Origin: Spirometra erinaceieuropaei
Taxonomy: Eukaryota > Platyhelminthes > Cestoda > Diphyllobothriidea > Diphyllobothriidae
Assembly: GCA_902702965.1 (NCBI GenBank)
Contig: CACRXP010000634.1
Location: 290,371-354,370, forward strand
DNA: 64,000 bases
Reading direction: 5' to 3'
Positions 1 through 13,289 of this stretch are shown in pieces. The position numbers and the translations under genes are program-made. Position 1 is the first letter of the stretch; each line of letters opens with the position of its first letter. Under the pieces are notes generated by a model that was not told the origin of the DNA, did not search any database, and saw only the letters and a program-made list of their open reading frames with translations.

Positions 1-3000
1 AGCATTTAAAGAACGTGAGCAATTCTTTTCTGACATACATGATACACGTCTGTTGTCAAAAGGTGATGCGGCTGTAGTCAGGCTAGGCAAATCAGTCCTT
101 TACGTGTAAAACTTCGAACAGTTCCCGCAATTGCCGTAGGCCAAAGCCCCCATCGCCGAAATTCACATATTATTACCCGTGCAACTGCTCACCATTTCCC
201 TCCCTCCTGATACACAGTGCAATTTTAGTTTTCACTTCTAACCAAAACACCATCTGCAGAAAAATTTCAACGTGCCCACATTTTTCTTTTTTCTCATTAA
301 ATAGTAACATAAATGTACGAGTCTGAAGAGAATTCATCAAAAGCTAACATATACTCGCCGAATCGTCCTTCACATTCTTCAGTGAGAATTACCACAGCTG
401 TAAATTAGTCCCAACACTCATATTTTCACAATTTTCCCAATGGATATTATACCAAATGTTGTTTGCCGCAAGGATGCTCATGCATGAATGAAATGCCTTG
501 TGCATATGTGTATTTTTCTATATTTCACAGATGCTTCGAACTTCATATTTTGCATTTATCGAAATTATACGAATTACCTGACCACATGCTTATCATTAAT
601 TTCAAAAGCGCGCCGAAGTCAGTAACATTGCAGGTCACCCCGACGTCTACTGAAACGTCGATAGTTTATCATTCTACTGCAATATGGAATATCCTGATTT
701 CGGCTGGTAAAACGCCAAACAAATGCAGCTTTTTTGACCTACTGCTGCACATTGCAGATAAAAAGTTTATGTCTGGGAGAAGACCATGTTTATGATTTAA
801 ACATTGGAGTTTCGGAAATCGTTAATTTTTGCATACTGTGCATGCACGTTCTTTGGATAGCAAACTAAAAGTTATGCACTGGATTCATGTTTGCATTCTT
901 CGTACTTTGCAGCCGGACAGGATTAACGTTGATCGATCAGGTTAAAGTGTCTATTTCTGTCGTCGGTAACAACGTCTACGTTCATGCCGTCAATATGGTC
1001 GACTGTGGACTGGATTCCAATCGAAACGCATGCGTTTATATTCCTTTAATATATAATTTCTATATATTATAGGGTTTTGCATTCCATGCATCTGCTCTGT
1101 GAGTTAGAGTGAGGCCTGTTTCCTCTATATAGACTAGCAGGTGCAAACGTTGGTTGAAAAATAACATGGCCTTCTGTGTGACGCCTGCTGATTACTGTAA
1201 TAAACTAAAGACATAATAGCACGATTAATATCGGTTTCATATAAAGCATGATAATTGGGTTTGACATTTCAGTGCGCATTCTTTATATTATTGCCGTAAA
1301 AGACTATATTTTAGCGAGGCGTTTCGGGGTTTGCGGCAAGGACACACCGAAGGAGACTCTTGACTCCTGTGCGAGGCTTGCAAGGGAGCATTTTACATGA
1401 CTTTTAATTAAATCAAGAGGTATGTGTTCACGCGTTTTCGTTGAAAGGTAGTTGTTTGAACATTTCCTTATAATTATATGGCATTTTAATATCGACACAC
1501 ATAAATGCCCGTGTTCATTCAGGGAAAAATTTGAACGCACAAAAACCATACGTACGGAAAAAAACAACAACCGTTTTGAGAACCGTGATACAATGACCTT
1601 CTGGAGCGCATTTCCCTTAAACAAACATTTTAATATGTTTGAGTATCGCGACTCAATTAGATAAACACTCGCTATTTCAGCTAGTGTGATTTTGCTGGGC
1701 GCCTAAGAAACACAGTCAGGAGACGGCAGTACCTCGTGTCCGTAATATTCTGGGATTATGTTGCGTGGTGACGAGTAAAACAATTCCATTTAAGTAACTA
1801 TTCATAGTCGAAAACGTCTATTGGATTTCCTGTTTACATTTCATGATTTCGGATAGTTAGACTTCATTTCAAACACTAGATAAAATAAAAACGACGCCGA
1901 GAAAAGATAATACCTTCCCTTTATACTGTTTTTGTTGGCACGTCATTGCAACAAGCAGTCTGTGACATATCAGGAAATCGAGATGAGCATATGCACGCAA
2001 AACCGACTGCCACTGTTAGCATACATTCGAGGAGCGTTGTTGTTTCAGGGGTTATGAATGCATCTCCTCAATAGCTCCAAATTTCATCCTGCTCCTGCAA
2101 ATCCAACAACTACCTTGTCAATTCCTTGAAAATATGTAAACAGATCGTTGGTTTGCGACTTACTGCACAAATGTATATGTGTAAATTTTAATCGGCTGCA
2201 ACGAGCGACCAATTTATCAAACAATTTCTCGAAAAATTTGACAAACAAGCATGCAACGATTAATTTGAACAAACGCATTCCAACTTTGTCCGATGTTCTC
2301 TTCAACCTGAGATTCAACGCAAGCGAAAGTAGAAATACACTAACTGTTACGGGCCTCGCTGAGGGCAAACGTCTAGGCAGATGTCAGTTACGCCATTTAT
2401 GTGCCCAGAGGGTGGATGTCTCCTCAGATTTTCCGATTGATTGAGCCTTAGCTCCATCCATCGAATACACCCAACCACTAAGACAGACCTGCGACACTCG
2501 CCAAACTGTAAACTTAATCATCAACTCACGAAGCTGTAAATTGTTTACTCGACTTGAATGTGTAGAATTCGCGCTAAGGTCGACGCCACTTCAAAGCAGA
2601 ACCATAGCATCCTGCGACGACCAAACCAACAAGACGACCAAGAGACATGCCACCTCAAAGAGCTGACTACATTTCCAACTCCAGACATACGCCAGTCCAC
2701 AAAGTAGTTCTGACCTCTTTATGTTTACTTACAAACTTCAGACAACCCAGCCTTACGCCGTCTGTCCTGCAATTTCTCGTTATGTCGATCAAATTTAATG
2801 CTGTCTGAAGCAGTTTCTCAATAGAGTTTCAGCCTTTTAGAACATATATGCTGATAAAAGTTGGGTTATGGGGAGGGTAAAAAACACCGTCGATCTGTGG
2901 TTGGCGTGATTTCTACTTGTGCATGTAAACGCCGCCTAACCTAATCAAGCGTCTGCAGGTACACTTACGGCGGTCAGCGCTACATGCCGCCGGGACCTGA

Positions 3001-5865
3001 AAAACATACTTCGCGGACTCAGAATAAAAGCGACGACGATTGGTGATTAGTTTCCATAATTCGGAAACACCTCAAATTAGGATAAAAGTCGGCTAGTAAT
3101 TGTACGTGCACAATAATTCGTGATGCATGTGCGTTTCAATACGACGTGTATCTCCAGACGCTTTTATATTATATTATATTCAAACATTTTCCAATCAATT
3201 ATGCCAGTTATTTTCCATCTTATATTTAAGAGATCGAATAATCATTTTAAAAAATGCCTGCAATAATAAGCCGTCCGCTTGCAAATTCTTTATTTGAGCT
3301 GCAACGATGCTCAGCAGCAACACACGATACTGACGGATAGAATAATAGGCTGATAAAGCATGTTAGTTAAATCCGACGTGGGATGGACTTTCGAAATAAA
3401 CGCTTGCTCTACTCATGCTCTACTCTGACTCCTTGCTCTACTCATTGCGCTGCATGAGGCCCAGCATTTTCCTATCACAAATATATATTTAATCATCACG
3501 TTTTTCATATTGTGATTCGCCACTGTGTCTGGAAATCGTAGTGAGCACAGCATTAGCTTTATTGTAGCCGCTACGATATTATCGAGTACGTTTTTGTGTA
3601 TGCTGTCTAAATAATTTCTGAAATTCTGCGCGACAGACTAATTTAAGTGAATTTGAGAGCGCATTCCAACAGTCCACCGGCAATTCTCGGCCGTTATAAT
3701 CCAGTGCAGATTAGGCGAATGTAGTTTGCATAGCATCGGCGACCGTTTACAACCCGCGATGAATGGCAATCAGCTCTATCTAACCTCGTACCTTTATGTC
3801 TAGGGCAAGTAGCTTGATCATTAATGCTTCGTACGCGTATTCGTGCCCAGCACCTAGGGATAAGGGAATCACACAACTTCGCGAGAATTAATTTAGCTAG
3901 GCAGCTGTTGTTTTCAAAGTGTCTGATAAAAGGTGACCAGATCAATAAGTCTATAAATCGAATTGTTGGTTGAATGCCACGCTTCGTACAGCAAACTCGA
4001 TATACCGTCGTCCCGCCCACTCAAAACACGAGTACGCAACTGAAGACAAATCTGTGCTTTGGTAGGAACACATGGGCGGCTTCTAAGCAAAGTTCATTAT
4101 TTACCTATCTATCTGCCCTTTTCCCTTCACCTAACCCATTTTAAACGTGTATTCAGGCTGCAAACCTGCGCTTCGTTTAGCCCATCAAATGGGCGGCGGA
4201 TTGCAGTTGGCATTATGCTTCAAAAGAGAAAGAAGATTCTTCCTAGTAAGTCGTGGCGCAGAGTTACAAAGTAAACGGTGACGAATGATCAAAGATCAGC
4301 AATAAACTGCAACGGGGTTCCAAAACGCCTCAGGTTATGCATTTGAGAAGTCCTACATATATGTCCATAGTCGTCAGAAATATTTACGAAGCCGAAAGTG
4401 AGGCTCAGGACGTACCAAATTTGCACTGAATCATGCGACATTTTTTTACACAGTTAAGACTGTTCTTAAAATTAGTTCAAAATTGTGGGTGTTGTTTTCT
4501 ACAAAGATACTTACGGAAAATTGCGCATTCGTGATAATTTACCTTAACAAATGTTGGTAAAAGATGATAAGGGAAAGCATGCACTTCTCGCAATCGAGTT
4601 ATGATGATTGCAGTCGAGTAAAGCTTCCTGACATTTGAACATAGTCTTATTTCAACCCATAACTAAATTGACACTGCAAGAATTGGTACTTAACGATCGA
4701 AGATTTGCTGTCGTTATTCATTCATCTGTGAGACAAGTAGCAACACAGATTTTTTGTGTTAACTGCCATATTATCAAATGTGTCTATCAGAGGAAGCGCA
4801 ATTTCTGTAAGTAATACAAGTGGATTAATCAATCTTACAAATGACGTTGTCGTAAAACATTGCACCCCTCAACGTAGGTTACTATTATACGCACGCGATG
4901 ACGCACATACTTGGAATTGTCTTCTCTAAAGGGCTCATGTGTGTTCATGATCGCACTTGACACTGCTGCATATCCACATCAATTCTGATTTTACAAGCAG
5001 GTATGCAGTTTTCTCCAGCTATGTTAGACGCTAAAACGCCAAAATTCAAATATGAAATTTCAAGCTTGAAAGACATACTGAGCCCTCTGCTGCACCGAAG
5101 AGTACCTGCATGAACATTTTTTGTCTGAACTGTCTGCCTTTGTCTTGTGGTAGTTACTCTAGAGCTAGGCATCCACATGTATACAAAAACTGCATAGATG
5201 CATCCTTAAATATACTGCGACTGAGTATACAACTTTTGGCTTCGGGCATAATGTTTACAACCGCCTAAATTGACTGACTAAATGACAACATAACAGCGCC
5301 GCTTAAATCAAATTCCGTTACTTTAAAAAAAAATTGTTTGTTGTTCATTTTGTTGATTATCGTGTTCAGGCCCTTCTCAAATGTCAGTGTACGATATGAA
5401 TCTTGACTGAAACTCATCTATTTTCTGTGTGATCTTGCTTTCCCTCATATGTGTTGTCCCACCTATAAAACTCTCTCTATCACCATTCAACGTTTGACAC
5501 ACATATCTAGCTCAAGTTAGTTGTGGGTCCTACACCCTATTGTTGTCTCTGTGTTTTCTGCAATAACGTGGCTTGAAACACAAACAAGTGCAATTACTTT
5601 TAATCAGGTTTGTCAATTTACCATGTTTTAATCCATTGTTAAAAGGATGGTTATTTTGGCCATGTTAATTTATCATCGGCCAAGTAATTAGTAACATCCA
5701 ATATTTGCAGGAGTCTGACAAAGGAGGAAATGTGTCTAAAAATGAAATTCATTTCTCATGATTATTTGCAAATTGCGAAAGTTGTATGTTTAAACAAATT
5801 ACGTTATTTGTCACAACTGTGAGATTGCCTTTCTTATAACGCACAATGGTCCATACTGCTAATAA
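1..5865. other. No confident gene
   Basis: AT-rich non-coding-looking DNA. Several short open stretches exist on both strands (for example 463-795, 2148-2444 and the minus strand of 3694-4020), but none shows a recognisable motif and none joins to a neighbour by splice sites of matching phase. A small direct array of the 10-mer TGCTCTACTC lies near 3407-3445. A stretch near 395-510 resembles 32985-33115 and is listed separately. Confidence 0.6.
395..510 (+). repeat. Short dispersed repeat shared with 32985-33115
   Basis: This stretch aligns by eye with 32985-33115. Shared blocks include ACACTCA.ATTTTCACA, TTTGC..ATG, and TGAATGAAATG.C.TGTGCA. Similarity looks like 65-70 percent with a few gaps. 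The nature of the repeat is unknown. It could be the edge of an older duplication between the 0-1 kb and 33 kb regions. Confidence 0.4.
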
Positions 5866-7187
5866 CTACTGATGACAATCTGTGGAAGGGGCCTTTAGAA
5901 AACTTCCGGTAACAAAAAGATTGAAGTCGGTCTCACTCATATTTAGCAAATTTAATAAATGGGGGTCGGTGAATTTGTATGAACTTCCTGCAGTATTTGT
6001 GCCTGCGTGGAACAGCTCCAACAAACACAGTCGAATCATATTTGGCGGGTTATTTTCCTCCTCCCAGTATGTGATGTCGACAGTAGCTTTTAATGTTAAA
6101 CCGTGGAGTTTGTGCCGCGCATAAATGAATTCGTTCATCGGATCATAAGAAATTCCGGATTTTAGATTCTGCAACACAATGCGTTATAATAAAACATTTA
6201 GATGAATTTTGAAGTCTGTGAACAAGATATACATTTAAATATGCATATGCGTCACAATCTGGTTAATAACTTGCAGTTTTACTTTCACTTCTTACCGGCT
6301 TTATTATTGTTACTCTAGTATCTGGTATTGGAGCCAGACATATGTATTGCCAATAATTTGCAGGTGATATATCTCGCAAATACGTACACTTAAAATGTAA
6401 ATTTGGAAATCGTAATTTTAATTTAAATATCAAAATCGTGTTTCCTTTTAGCAGCATTTTCTCAAACCCGTAGTAGTTTGTCCGTCGTACTTAGTATTCG
6501 GCAACATGCTCCATTCTTATTCCATAGTCGATTCGCGGGCATTTTGGAATTCCTAGGAGCAAAATGCTTTTAACTATTTTTTACTAAGTGGTTAACCAAC
6601 AGGAAAATTTACGGAGAAAACTGAAGAATGTCTTTTATTTTGTCGTTTACATTATTTAGGCCGTCAGTTTTCTGCATGCATCTTGGTGGTCTATCTCAAT
6701 GGAAATCTTGGCTAACGCATTAAACATGACTTATAACCTTGAAATGCATATCAAAGCAGGCAACTTGGAAATGCTTATGACCAGTCTTTAACCAGGTTTT
6801 TCGAGCATTTAACTAGTGTACAGCGTTTTACTCAATAACTTACTGATGTGCATTGAGTTATGCAACTCTTGAAGTTTCTTTACTACAATTTTTTTAAATG
6901 TATTTAAATTCTTTCAGATTACGTTATGCATGCGCCTTGGCATGATTCTGTAATCATATCTGAGTATATATGCAGAATATCGAGTTGTTATGCTTCGATC
7001 TTAAATATAACTTGCATGCCTCCGACTGCATGACCTGGTTGAATCAAATTTTGATGCGGTTAAACAGACAGATAAAAAATAAATCAACTTTAACAACAAG
7101 TTTTAGCATGAAACAGTTGTCCCCTCAGCTCATAAAATATATCGTTACGTGAATCTTACTACCCATATAAAAGCAACATCCAACAAC
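5866..7187 (-). pseudogene. Secreted-family copy A, pseudogene
   Basis: Exon 3 is 5866-6168 (303 nt, open, with L-K-A-T-V-D-I-T-Y-W and N-M-I-R-L). Exon 2 is 6296-6552 (257 nt, acceptor ..CTCCTAG, donor GTAAGA). Only the last part of exon 1 survives, up to about 7187: it encodes the V-V-G-C-C-F-Y-M stretch followed by donor GTAAGA, but the start codon and the first half of the signal peptide are missing. Exon 2 also has an in-frame TAA after the residues V-A-E-Y, where sister copy B has TTA. Copy B (52136-53412) is the closest relative and the similarity continues through the introns. The missing start and the nonsense codon make it a pseudogene, although exon 3 remains open. The function of the family is unknown. 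Confidence 0.8.
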
Positions 7188-7856
7188 ATCCAACCTTTTC
7201 GGATTTCGAAATCTTGGAAAGATCCGACAGTATTTCCCCTAGTTTCGCCGCATAGTCTGTTCTATCCTTCAGTACTGCTCCGGAACCCTTACCTGGTCTA
7301 AAATCGATTTGTCTTGTCGTATTCATGTCTCACAATTAAATCGATACCATTAACATATACTAACCCGACAGGGATTTATCATGCGATCATTTGTTCTAAA
7401 TAGTGCCTTACTGGTTACAATGGCAGGGAACATTATTGGAACCTGACGCCTTGTTTTATAATTGCCAAATCATCATTGCCTTGTTTGAAGTGGTAATATA
7501 TTGGCGATTACGAACGGTCCTTGAACTTTGCCCTGTTTCAGGTCGAATTTGAAATAAGGACAGCACACAGACTATTTCTCGACGAATCTTCTGCCACGTA
7601 TTTTTGTGAGCTGACATTTTACGACTACGTGTCCTAGAACAGGTGAAATTAATTGGTTTCATCCGCGTATCTTGATGTCTATGGATTCTGTTACTTATAA
7701 CCGATGACAGTTGGCGTAAAACCCTCAAATATATTACGGGCTGAAATCAAATGTACAAAATGGCTTTCGGTTTACTGACTTGCCAGCGGAATAGACATAA
7801 TGCATATAAAAATCCAAGCGTACGGAAATCATATCTCAAAATATAAAATGTATTCG

Positions 7857-7862
7857 TTTATT
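7857..7862 (-). terminator. Poly(A) signal AATAAA of copy E
   Basis: On the minus strand AATAAA lies about 55 nt downstream of the copy E stop codon, at a normal distance for a polyadenylation signal. Confidence 0.5.
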
Positions 7863-7915
7863 CTTATTGTAAAGCAGTCAGTTCTGCTTCTTTGACAGTT
7901 AAACCATGTTCATGG

Positions 7916-8869
7916 TTACTGAAGGCATTCTTTGTAGTGAACATCCAAAAAGCCCCGGCTCAACAATAAATAAACGTCAGGAGACCACATATCTAACAAG
8001 CCTAATAAACTGGAGTTGATGGGTTCATAAGCGCATTTATGAGCATTTGTATGAGAACTGCAAATCTCAACAGAGGACAGTCGAATCCTATTTGGCGAGT
8101 CAAATTCCCTTCTCCAATAAGTGATATCGAGGGTCGCCTTTAATGACAAGTTGGGTAGAATGAAGTTACAACATCCGATATCTCTCCAGAGGTTTGTAAC
8201 TATTTTCTGGGGTCGTTCCTAAGAAAAAGTATTATGCAATTCATAATAATTATTATGTTGTGCAAAATACTAGAAAGTAGTTATAAAATACGAATAAATT
8301 TCATCTTCACTATCTTACCTGATGTTTTATATGAATTTTGGCATCAGGAAATTGCGATCGGCATGTGTACTGTAGGTATTTTGCGGGTGCTACATCCCGT
8401 AAGAATGTGCAGTCGAAGTGTAGCGATGTCTGATGTATGATCACTTTGAGTTTTAACTGTGAATTATCTGCCAGGGATATTACTTTTCCAAAGCCATGAC
8501 GGTAGGCCTGACGTGCCAGATATTCAGCGACTTCATCGGGAATGATATCTTCGTCATTTCTTGGACATTTCGGTATTCCTGAGGATACAGATGACTATGA
8601 AATTATGACAAAACCAGGTAATCAGTGGACATTTTGAGGTAAATGACTGTTGTTAAAAGAATGTTTCAGGAATCGCTACTATGTAATCGCTGAACAGGAA
8701 AAGTTCAGTATAGTAAGGATATAGCAAAGCCAAATTATTTCCTCAATCTTCTATGCTATAGTTCTTATGGGTTAAGAAAATATGAAATTCTTCAAAAAGA
8801 CTCACCCTTTTTGAAAAAACAGCATTCTGCACAATGAAACAAGATGAGAACAACAATAAGAGGATTCAT
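7916..8869 (-). CDS. Secreted-family copy E, intact three-exon gene
   Basis: Spliced CDS is complement(7916-8218, 8319-8578, 8806-8869), giving 208 residues. Exon 1 (64 nt) encodes a signal peptide, M-N-P-L-I-V-V-L-I-L-F-H, followed by C-A-E-C-C, and ends at donor GTGAGT after one base of the next codon. Exon 2 (260 nt) starts after TCCTCAG and carries C-P-R, a predicted helix with E-V-A-E-Y-L, then C-T-F-L-R-D and Y-L-Q-Y-T-C, and ends at donor GTAAGA in phase 0. Exon 3 (303 nt) starts after TTTTTCTTAG and carries L-K-A-T-L-D-I-T-Y-W, R-I-R-L-S-S-V and a terminal C-L-Q. All splice sites are canonical, phases match, and there is no internal stop, so this is one of the best candidates for a working gene. 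The cysteines and signal peptide suggest a secreted, disulphide-bonded product. I do not recognise the family and assign no function. Confidence 0.8.
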
Positions 8870-8903
8870 TTATTTGTCAGACCAAGACAGATTCACTACT
8901 AAT

Positions 8904-8911
8904 ATACTATA
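8904..8911 (-). promoter_or_regulatory. TATA-like box of copy E
   Basis: TATAGTAT on the minus strand lies about 34 nt upstream of the copy E start codon, in the same place as TATAAAAT in copies C and H. Position conservation across the family is the main support. Confidence 0.4.
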
Positions 8912-11900
8912 GCGGTTTAAGTAACCAACCACGGAGGCAGTCAAACTGCCGCACCACCATTGGTCGCACGTGAGCATGTGGGCTGACACGCGTCGCCTGA
9001 CAGCGCATATCCGCTTATAGTATATCGCTTTGAAACAACCAAAGCACAAGGCTGTTTGTCCACATACCTTGGTCCACGACGTAATGATCGCAAGCATGAA
9101 TAATGTTTCTATCCTCAGGTTACTAATGTTTAGAACAAAAACCAACTTAATAAGCCGTTAAACACTTATAAGAAGAAATTCCGGTGATATCATCATCAAT
9201 TTGCCGAAGACGAGCGTTCCAGGATGTTGTGTGGTGCATTCTTTTAGAATTACGCATGGATATAAACCAGTTGGTGCCAGTTCCTTATAAAGACATAAGT
9301 AGGGCCACTGAATCACATATACGCACTGCCGTCCGTCAAAACAACATTTCGATCTCCATTCTACTGCGGTGCTAAGGATCATATTCTGCGGCCTATTATC
9401 GTCAAAATGCAGAGAATGAACGTTTACTTGATGGAAAACCAACTTTAAAACCTAGCATTGTTGGTTGCAGAAATAGATGAGTCTTCAAAATTCTATATTC
9501 GCAATCGCTGAAAACAGTCGACGAGTGTTCAAACCTACATAGTCTAAAACCGGAATGTATGTGTCAGATGCGTGTTTATATTCCTGACACTGAGTCCCGG
9601 CAGGATTGTCATTTATTAATTGTTTTCAGCGACCGCTACTGACGTTCCAACAAAGACGCATGCCGTTTATCTTGAGTTGATCGCCGCTTGTTATGTCTTG
9701 GAGGGTTTGGTGATAAATGCTACAATTTGTGACTCGAAGGATGGTACTTATTCCTTCATAGACTAGCTGGCATACGTATACATTACGAAGAAACTTGACC
9801 TACAGTGTAACCTCTGACATTTATTGGAGTAAACGAAACTTAATACCAAAGTAGGTATCGGTTTCATCTTGGGAATTAATTTACCGCGATCTGTTTGAGG
9901 TTTTAAGGTTTAGTTCAAATATCTATATAAGATATTGCCATAGTCTTCTATTCACTGTTATTATTTACGCACACATAAGTCATCTCTTTGTCGGCTTATA
10001 GCATAAACATAACACCTTATGCCTCTTGAAGCGTCCGAGTTAGATTTTATGATATCAATCCTCTCCCAAAAAAGTGCTCACTGCCGTTACGTGACCTCAA
10101 ATATTTGATGACCACCTAGCTATTCTGAGGAACTTCTGTCATGTTATTATACTTCAAACGCATCTCTGCATACCTCAGCCCAGCACTCCGAGCAAGTAAT
10201 TTTGATCGCTAAATCAGATCTTAGACGTATACACAGCATTTAGTCGGATTCAACTTGCGGTTCGAGTGATATTTTAGGCTTAGTGACCGTTGTGCAAGTC
10301 CGTCAAAATATATCCAGTAGCGTGTGTTCATCTTCTGAAAACATAAGCAAGCCTCCTCGGATGCCGCATCGAATGAATGCCGCATTAATAACAAGTATGC
10401 GCGCATTTTCCCATATATGGATCCTTGTCAGTCGTCGAAATGCATTGAAGTGGCATTGTGTGATCACAGGTCGAAAAATGATTGTTTTATCCTTGAAATT
10501 ACGGCGTGTCGTAAATGCCACATGCATACTGGTAAGTATCCACTCATGTTCGCCTACGTCCGGCAGTGAAATACCAATTATTTTTGATAACGCGTGACAC
10601 TACTGTGAAATAAATTGCTGTCTCTAAAAGAACGTTAAATTCCTATTATTACAAAAGCACTCTGCGTGACTGAATGGTAAAATATGCGCGCGTTGCCGGG
10701 TAGCATCAGTAGAGATACATATGGGCAGAAAGTCAAACACTTTATGTTAAGTTGTGCTCCTTCTAGGAAAAAATAGACCTACCGGCTAAACATTTTTATG
10801 TGGGACCATCACTGCAGGGAATGAAATAGTTGTGACACAGAGCAGGACTAGTGGGTCATGAGCATAGTATTTTTGTAAACCCTATTGCTTGCAAAGTTAC
10901 GAACGCTTGAAATTATAGAAATAATGGGAAATATAAACAAATAGAGCTGGGAGGCTTGACAGTTTTAACCATCAAACAAAACACAATTAGAAGTACAAAT
11001 CATAGACATTTCATTGCTGCCAAAAACCACACTATGCTTACACACACTATGCAAACAAGACCAAGTAATTTTGCTTACTCCAAAAAGCAGTTGGCCTTTA
11101 TTGCGGTCAGTTGAGGACTTCACCTGTAAACCAGGCCTCCACTGAAGACGCGGCATGGCCAGCAACTAATGCCTGACATTTCGGATCAATACCTATAATG
11201 TCCTTGTAAAGATGCAACTTAGCTTAATCCTCCTAGCAAATGTGCAGAACTCACTGCTGGCAGTGTGACTACAGTAAGGTGCCTAAGAGCTGGCTTGTCG
11301 CCTCGACGGTCGCGCATGATTTTTATCTAATGGCGTTTTTCTCTGACATCAGAGTGCCTTTTTCCGATGCTAAGAATAAGAAATCTAAGTAGGATGCCAA
11401 AATGTAGTTTTGATGTTTCGAACGCTGTGTGTTCAGACTAGTTGTCATCTGCCTGCGTTCGAGAACATAGATTTCAGATAAATTAGCGATCTCTGAGACT
11501 AACAAGACAACATCACTAACTTTGCTCTTCTTAAGTAGTCAACTTTCCATTCCATTGTGAAAAGAATAAGTCACAAAATATTTGATTCCATGCCTTTATA
11601 TTGACGGAGGAAATGGGATCGTAAATATCGCAGTAGAAGGAAGATATAATGACTGTGATTAATATCAGGGTCTCAGTAATTGTGCACGTCAAACCGTTAA
11701 TTGCACAAATCATAGCACAGGTTTTGATGCAAAACGTGTCTGTCTAAGCGATGTCTGAACGTTTTCCTAGACTAAGAAGACAGAAGTTACTATAGGGAAG
11801 GTATTCCAGGTTTTACCACACAACGTAAATGACATTAATTTGTCACTTCAAATATTTCATAGAACCGTTAATTTTTTTTGGGAGGTCTGCAGAATTTTGT

Positions 11901-12540
11901 TGAATATGAGGTCTTAAATGACCTCCACAGGTGGCAATCAAGTCCAACCAAAACATGACGCGAAGGATTTGTATTTGCATCTGGAACAACCACATGGAGA
12001 TGCGATACATGACTTCTGGTGACTTAGCAACCCATGCCTGAATCTCTTGAATGAACTCAAAATCGAAGTAAACTTAAAATTCCCTGTTGTATTTCGCGTA
12101 GTAATTCTGCAGCCAGAAACGACTGAGACGCAGTCTTTGTCCAAGATTCCCAAGGTCCACCTGACGGCAAATCTTACTAAATTTATCGAACATTTCTGTC
12201 ATGTATTCGAGCTACGAAGCAAACCCTCCAAAATTGCTTTGTTAACGAAACGTCTTCAATTATACTTAACGTATTGATGACGTTTTGTAAGTCGGGTTTA
12301 TTGTATGTTATGCGATGATTCAGTTAATAAATGAAATGGGTCAATTGAGAAGGTTAATTTATGACTAACATTTGTGAGCGCGAACGCGCCAGGCTCTGAG
12401 GTAGCGCTACAGAAGGCAAATTTTCAGTTTCGAATGTCATGTGATAATTGACTAACTGAGCTCGTAAAAATGGCTGTTCAGAAGAGTATTTGGCGAGTTT
12501 ACGCGAAGTTTCGATAAATCATCATCGAGCCTGCACATTT
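8912..12540. other. No confident gene
   Basis: No supported gene or recognisable repeat. Short open frames (for example the minus strand of 9158-9442, plus strand of 10283-10597, plus strand of 12047-12277) have no flanking splice sites that fit and no recognisable motif. Confidence 0.55.
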
Positions 12541-12544
12541 GTAT

Positions 12545-13270
12545 TAGAACGAGGTATTAACCCAAACGTGTGAGTGATAAGAGCAATCGATCACGGTTCG
12601 CCTTATATACAAACGGGTATGTGAAATAGTGGGTGTGGGGGGGAGAGGAGAGGCAGTCAGGGTCAGGGGAGAAGTAGGTTGAGCCCTGTCGCAGGGGGGA
12701 GGGGAGGGGTGAACGGGAACGCGGAGACATGTATGCAGTTAATCGACCTTTGGCCACGATAGACCTGCAGGGTGCAATAGGTTCTTCTGCGCGCACAGGG
12801 CCGGCCTCTGTAGCCTGACGGCAGTTGCCCCTGCTGTTGGTAATAGGTGCTGACTCAGTCACTTGGGTTATTTAGGTGGGACCTAGTAAATCGCACGGAA
12901 GGTTTCGTTGGGATCCACGCGGATGGAGCTGTCTATGCTCTTGACTTCATCCTTCCTCAAACATGCCGGCAGACGTCTTCGTATTCTTACGCATAGGTGC
13001 CGACTACAACGGCCAATGCAGCCTTGCAAGCTCAGCGTCTACCGTGGGCAAGGATCGATTAACTGTATGCCTGTGTCCGCGCCCCTCACCTCCTTCCCTA
13101 TCCCTCCAGACGAGGCTCAACCCAACCCTCAATGTCACTGACTGCCTCCTTTCCCCCCCCCCCAATCCACACTATTCACTTGCCCCGTTTGCAGAAAAGG
13201 TCGAACTCAATTTATTGCTCTTAGCCCTCACAAGTTTTTGTTTTGTACCTCGTTCCAATATAAATATGCA
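12545..13270. mobile_element. Head-to-head Penelope-like element 3' ends forming an inverted repeat
   Basis: The left arm (about 12545-12780) and the right arm (about 13030-13268) are inverted relative to each other. Both contain GGAACGAGGTA, GAGCAAT, a purine-rich G run, GGTTGAGCC and CAGTTAATCGA blocks when read on the appropriate strand. The left arm plus 12780-12930 matches the 3' part and tail of the GIY-YIG PLE at 61910-62487, including the coded V-D-P-N-E-x-F-R and the following stop. PLEs are known to form partial tandem or inverted copies, so two 3' ends in opposite orientation are a plausible origin. No intact reading frame remains. Confidence 0.6.
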
Positions 13271-13289
13271 GGCCCAAAGATAGTTTATC

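Noticed and set aside
531..1072. Two exon-like segments (531-706 with AG/GT borders, and from 913) that might form a gene.
   Set aside because: The phases do not match: the first leaves one base over while the second needs two. No motif is recognisable.
3407..3445. TGCTCTACTC short repeats as a possible array or CRISPR-like structure.
   Set aside because: Only about three imperfect units without regular spacers in a eukaryotic context.
9158..9442. Minus-strand frame with D-N-R-P-Q-N-M-I-L-S, resembling the family N-M-I-R-L-S motif.
   Set aside because: The similarity is limited to about ten residues and does not extend at nucleotide level.
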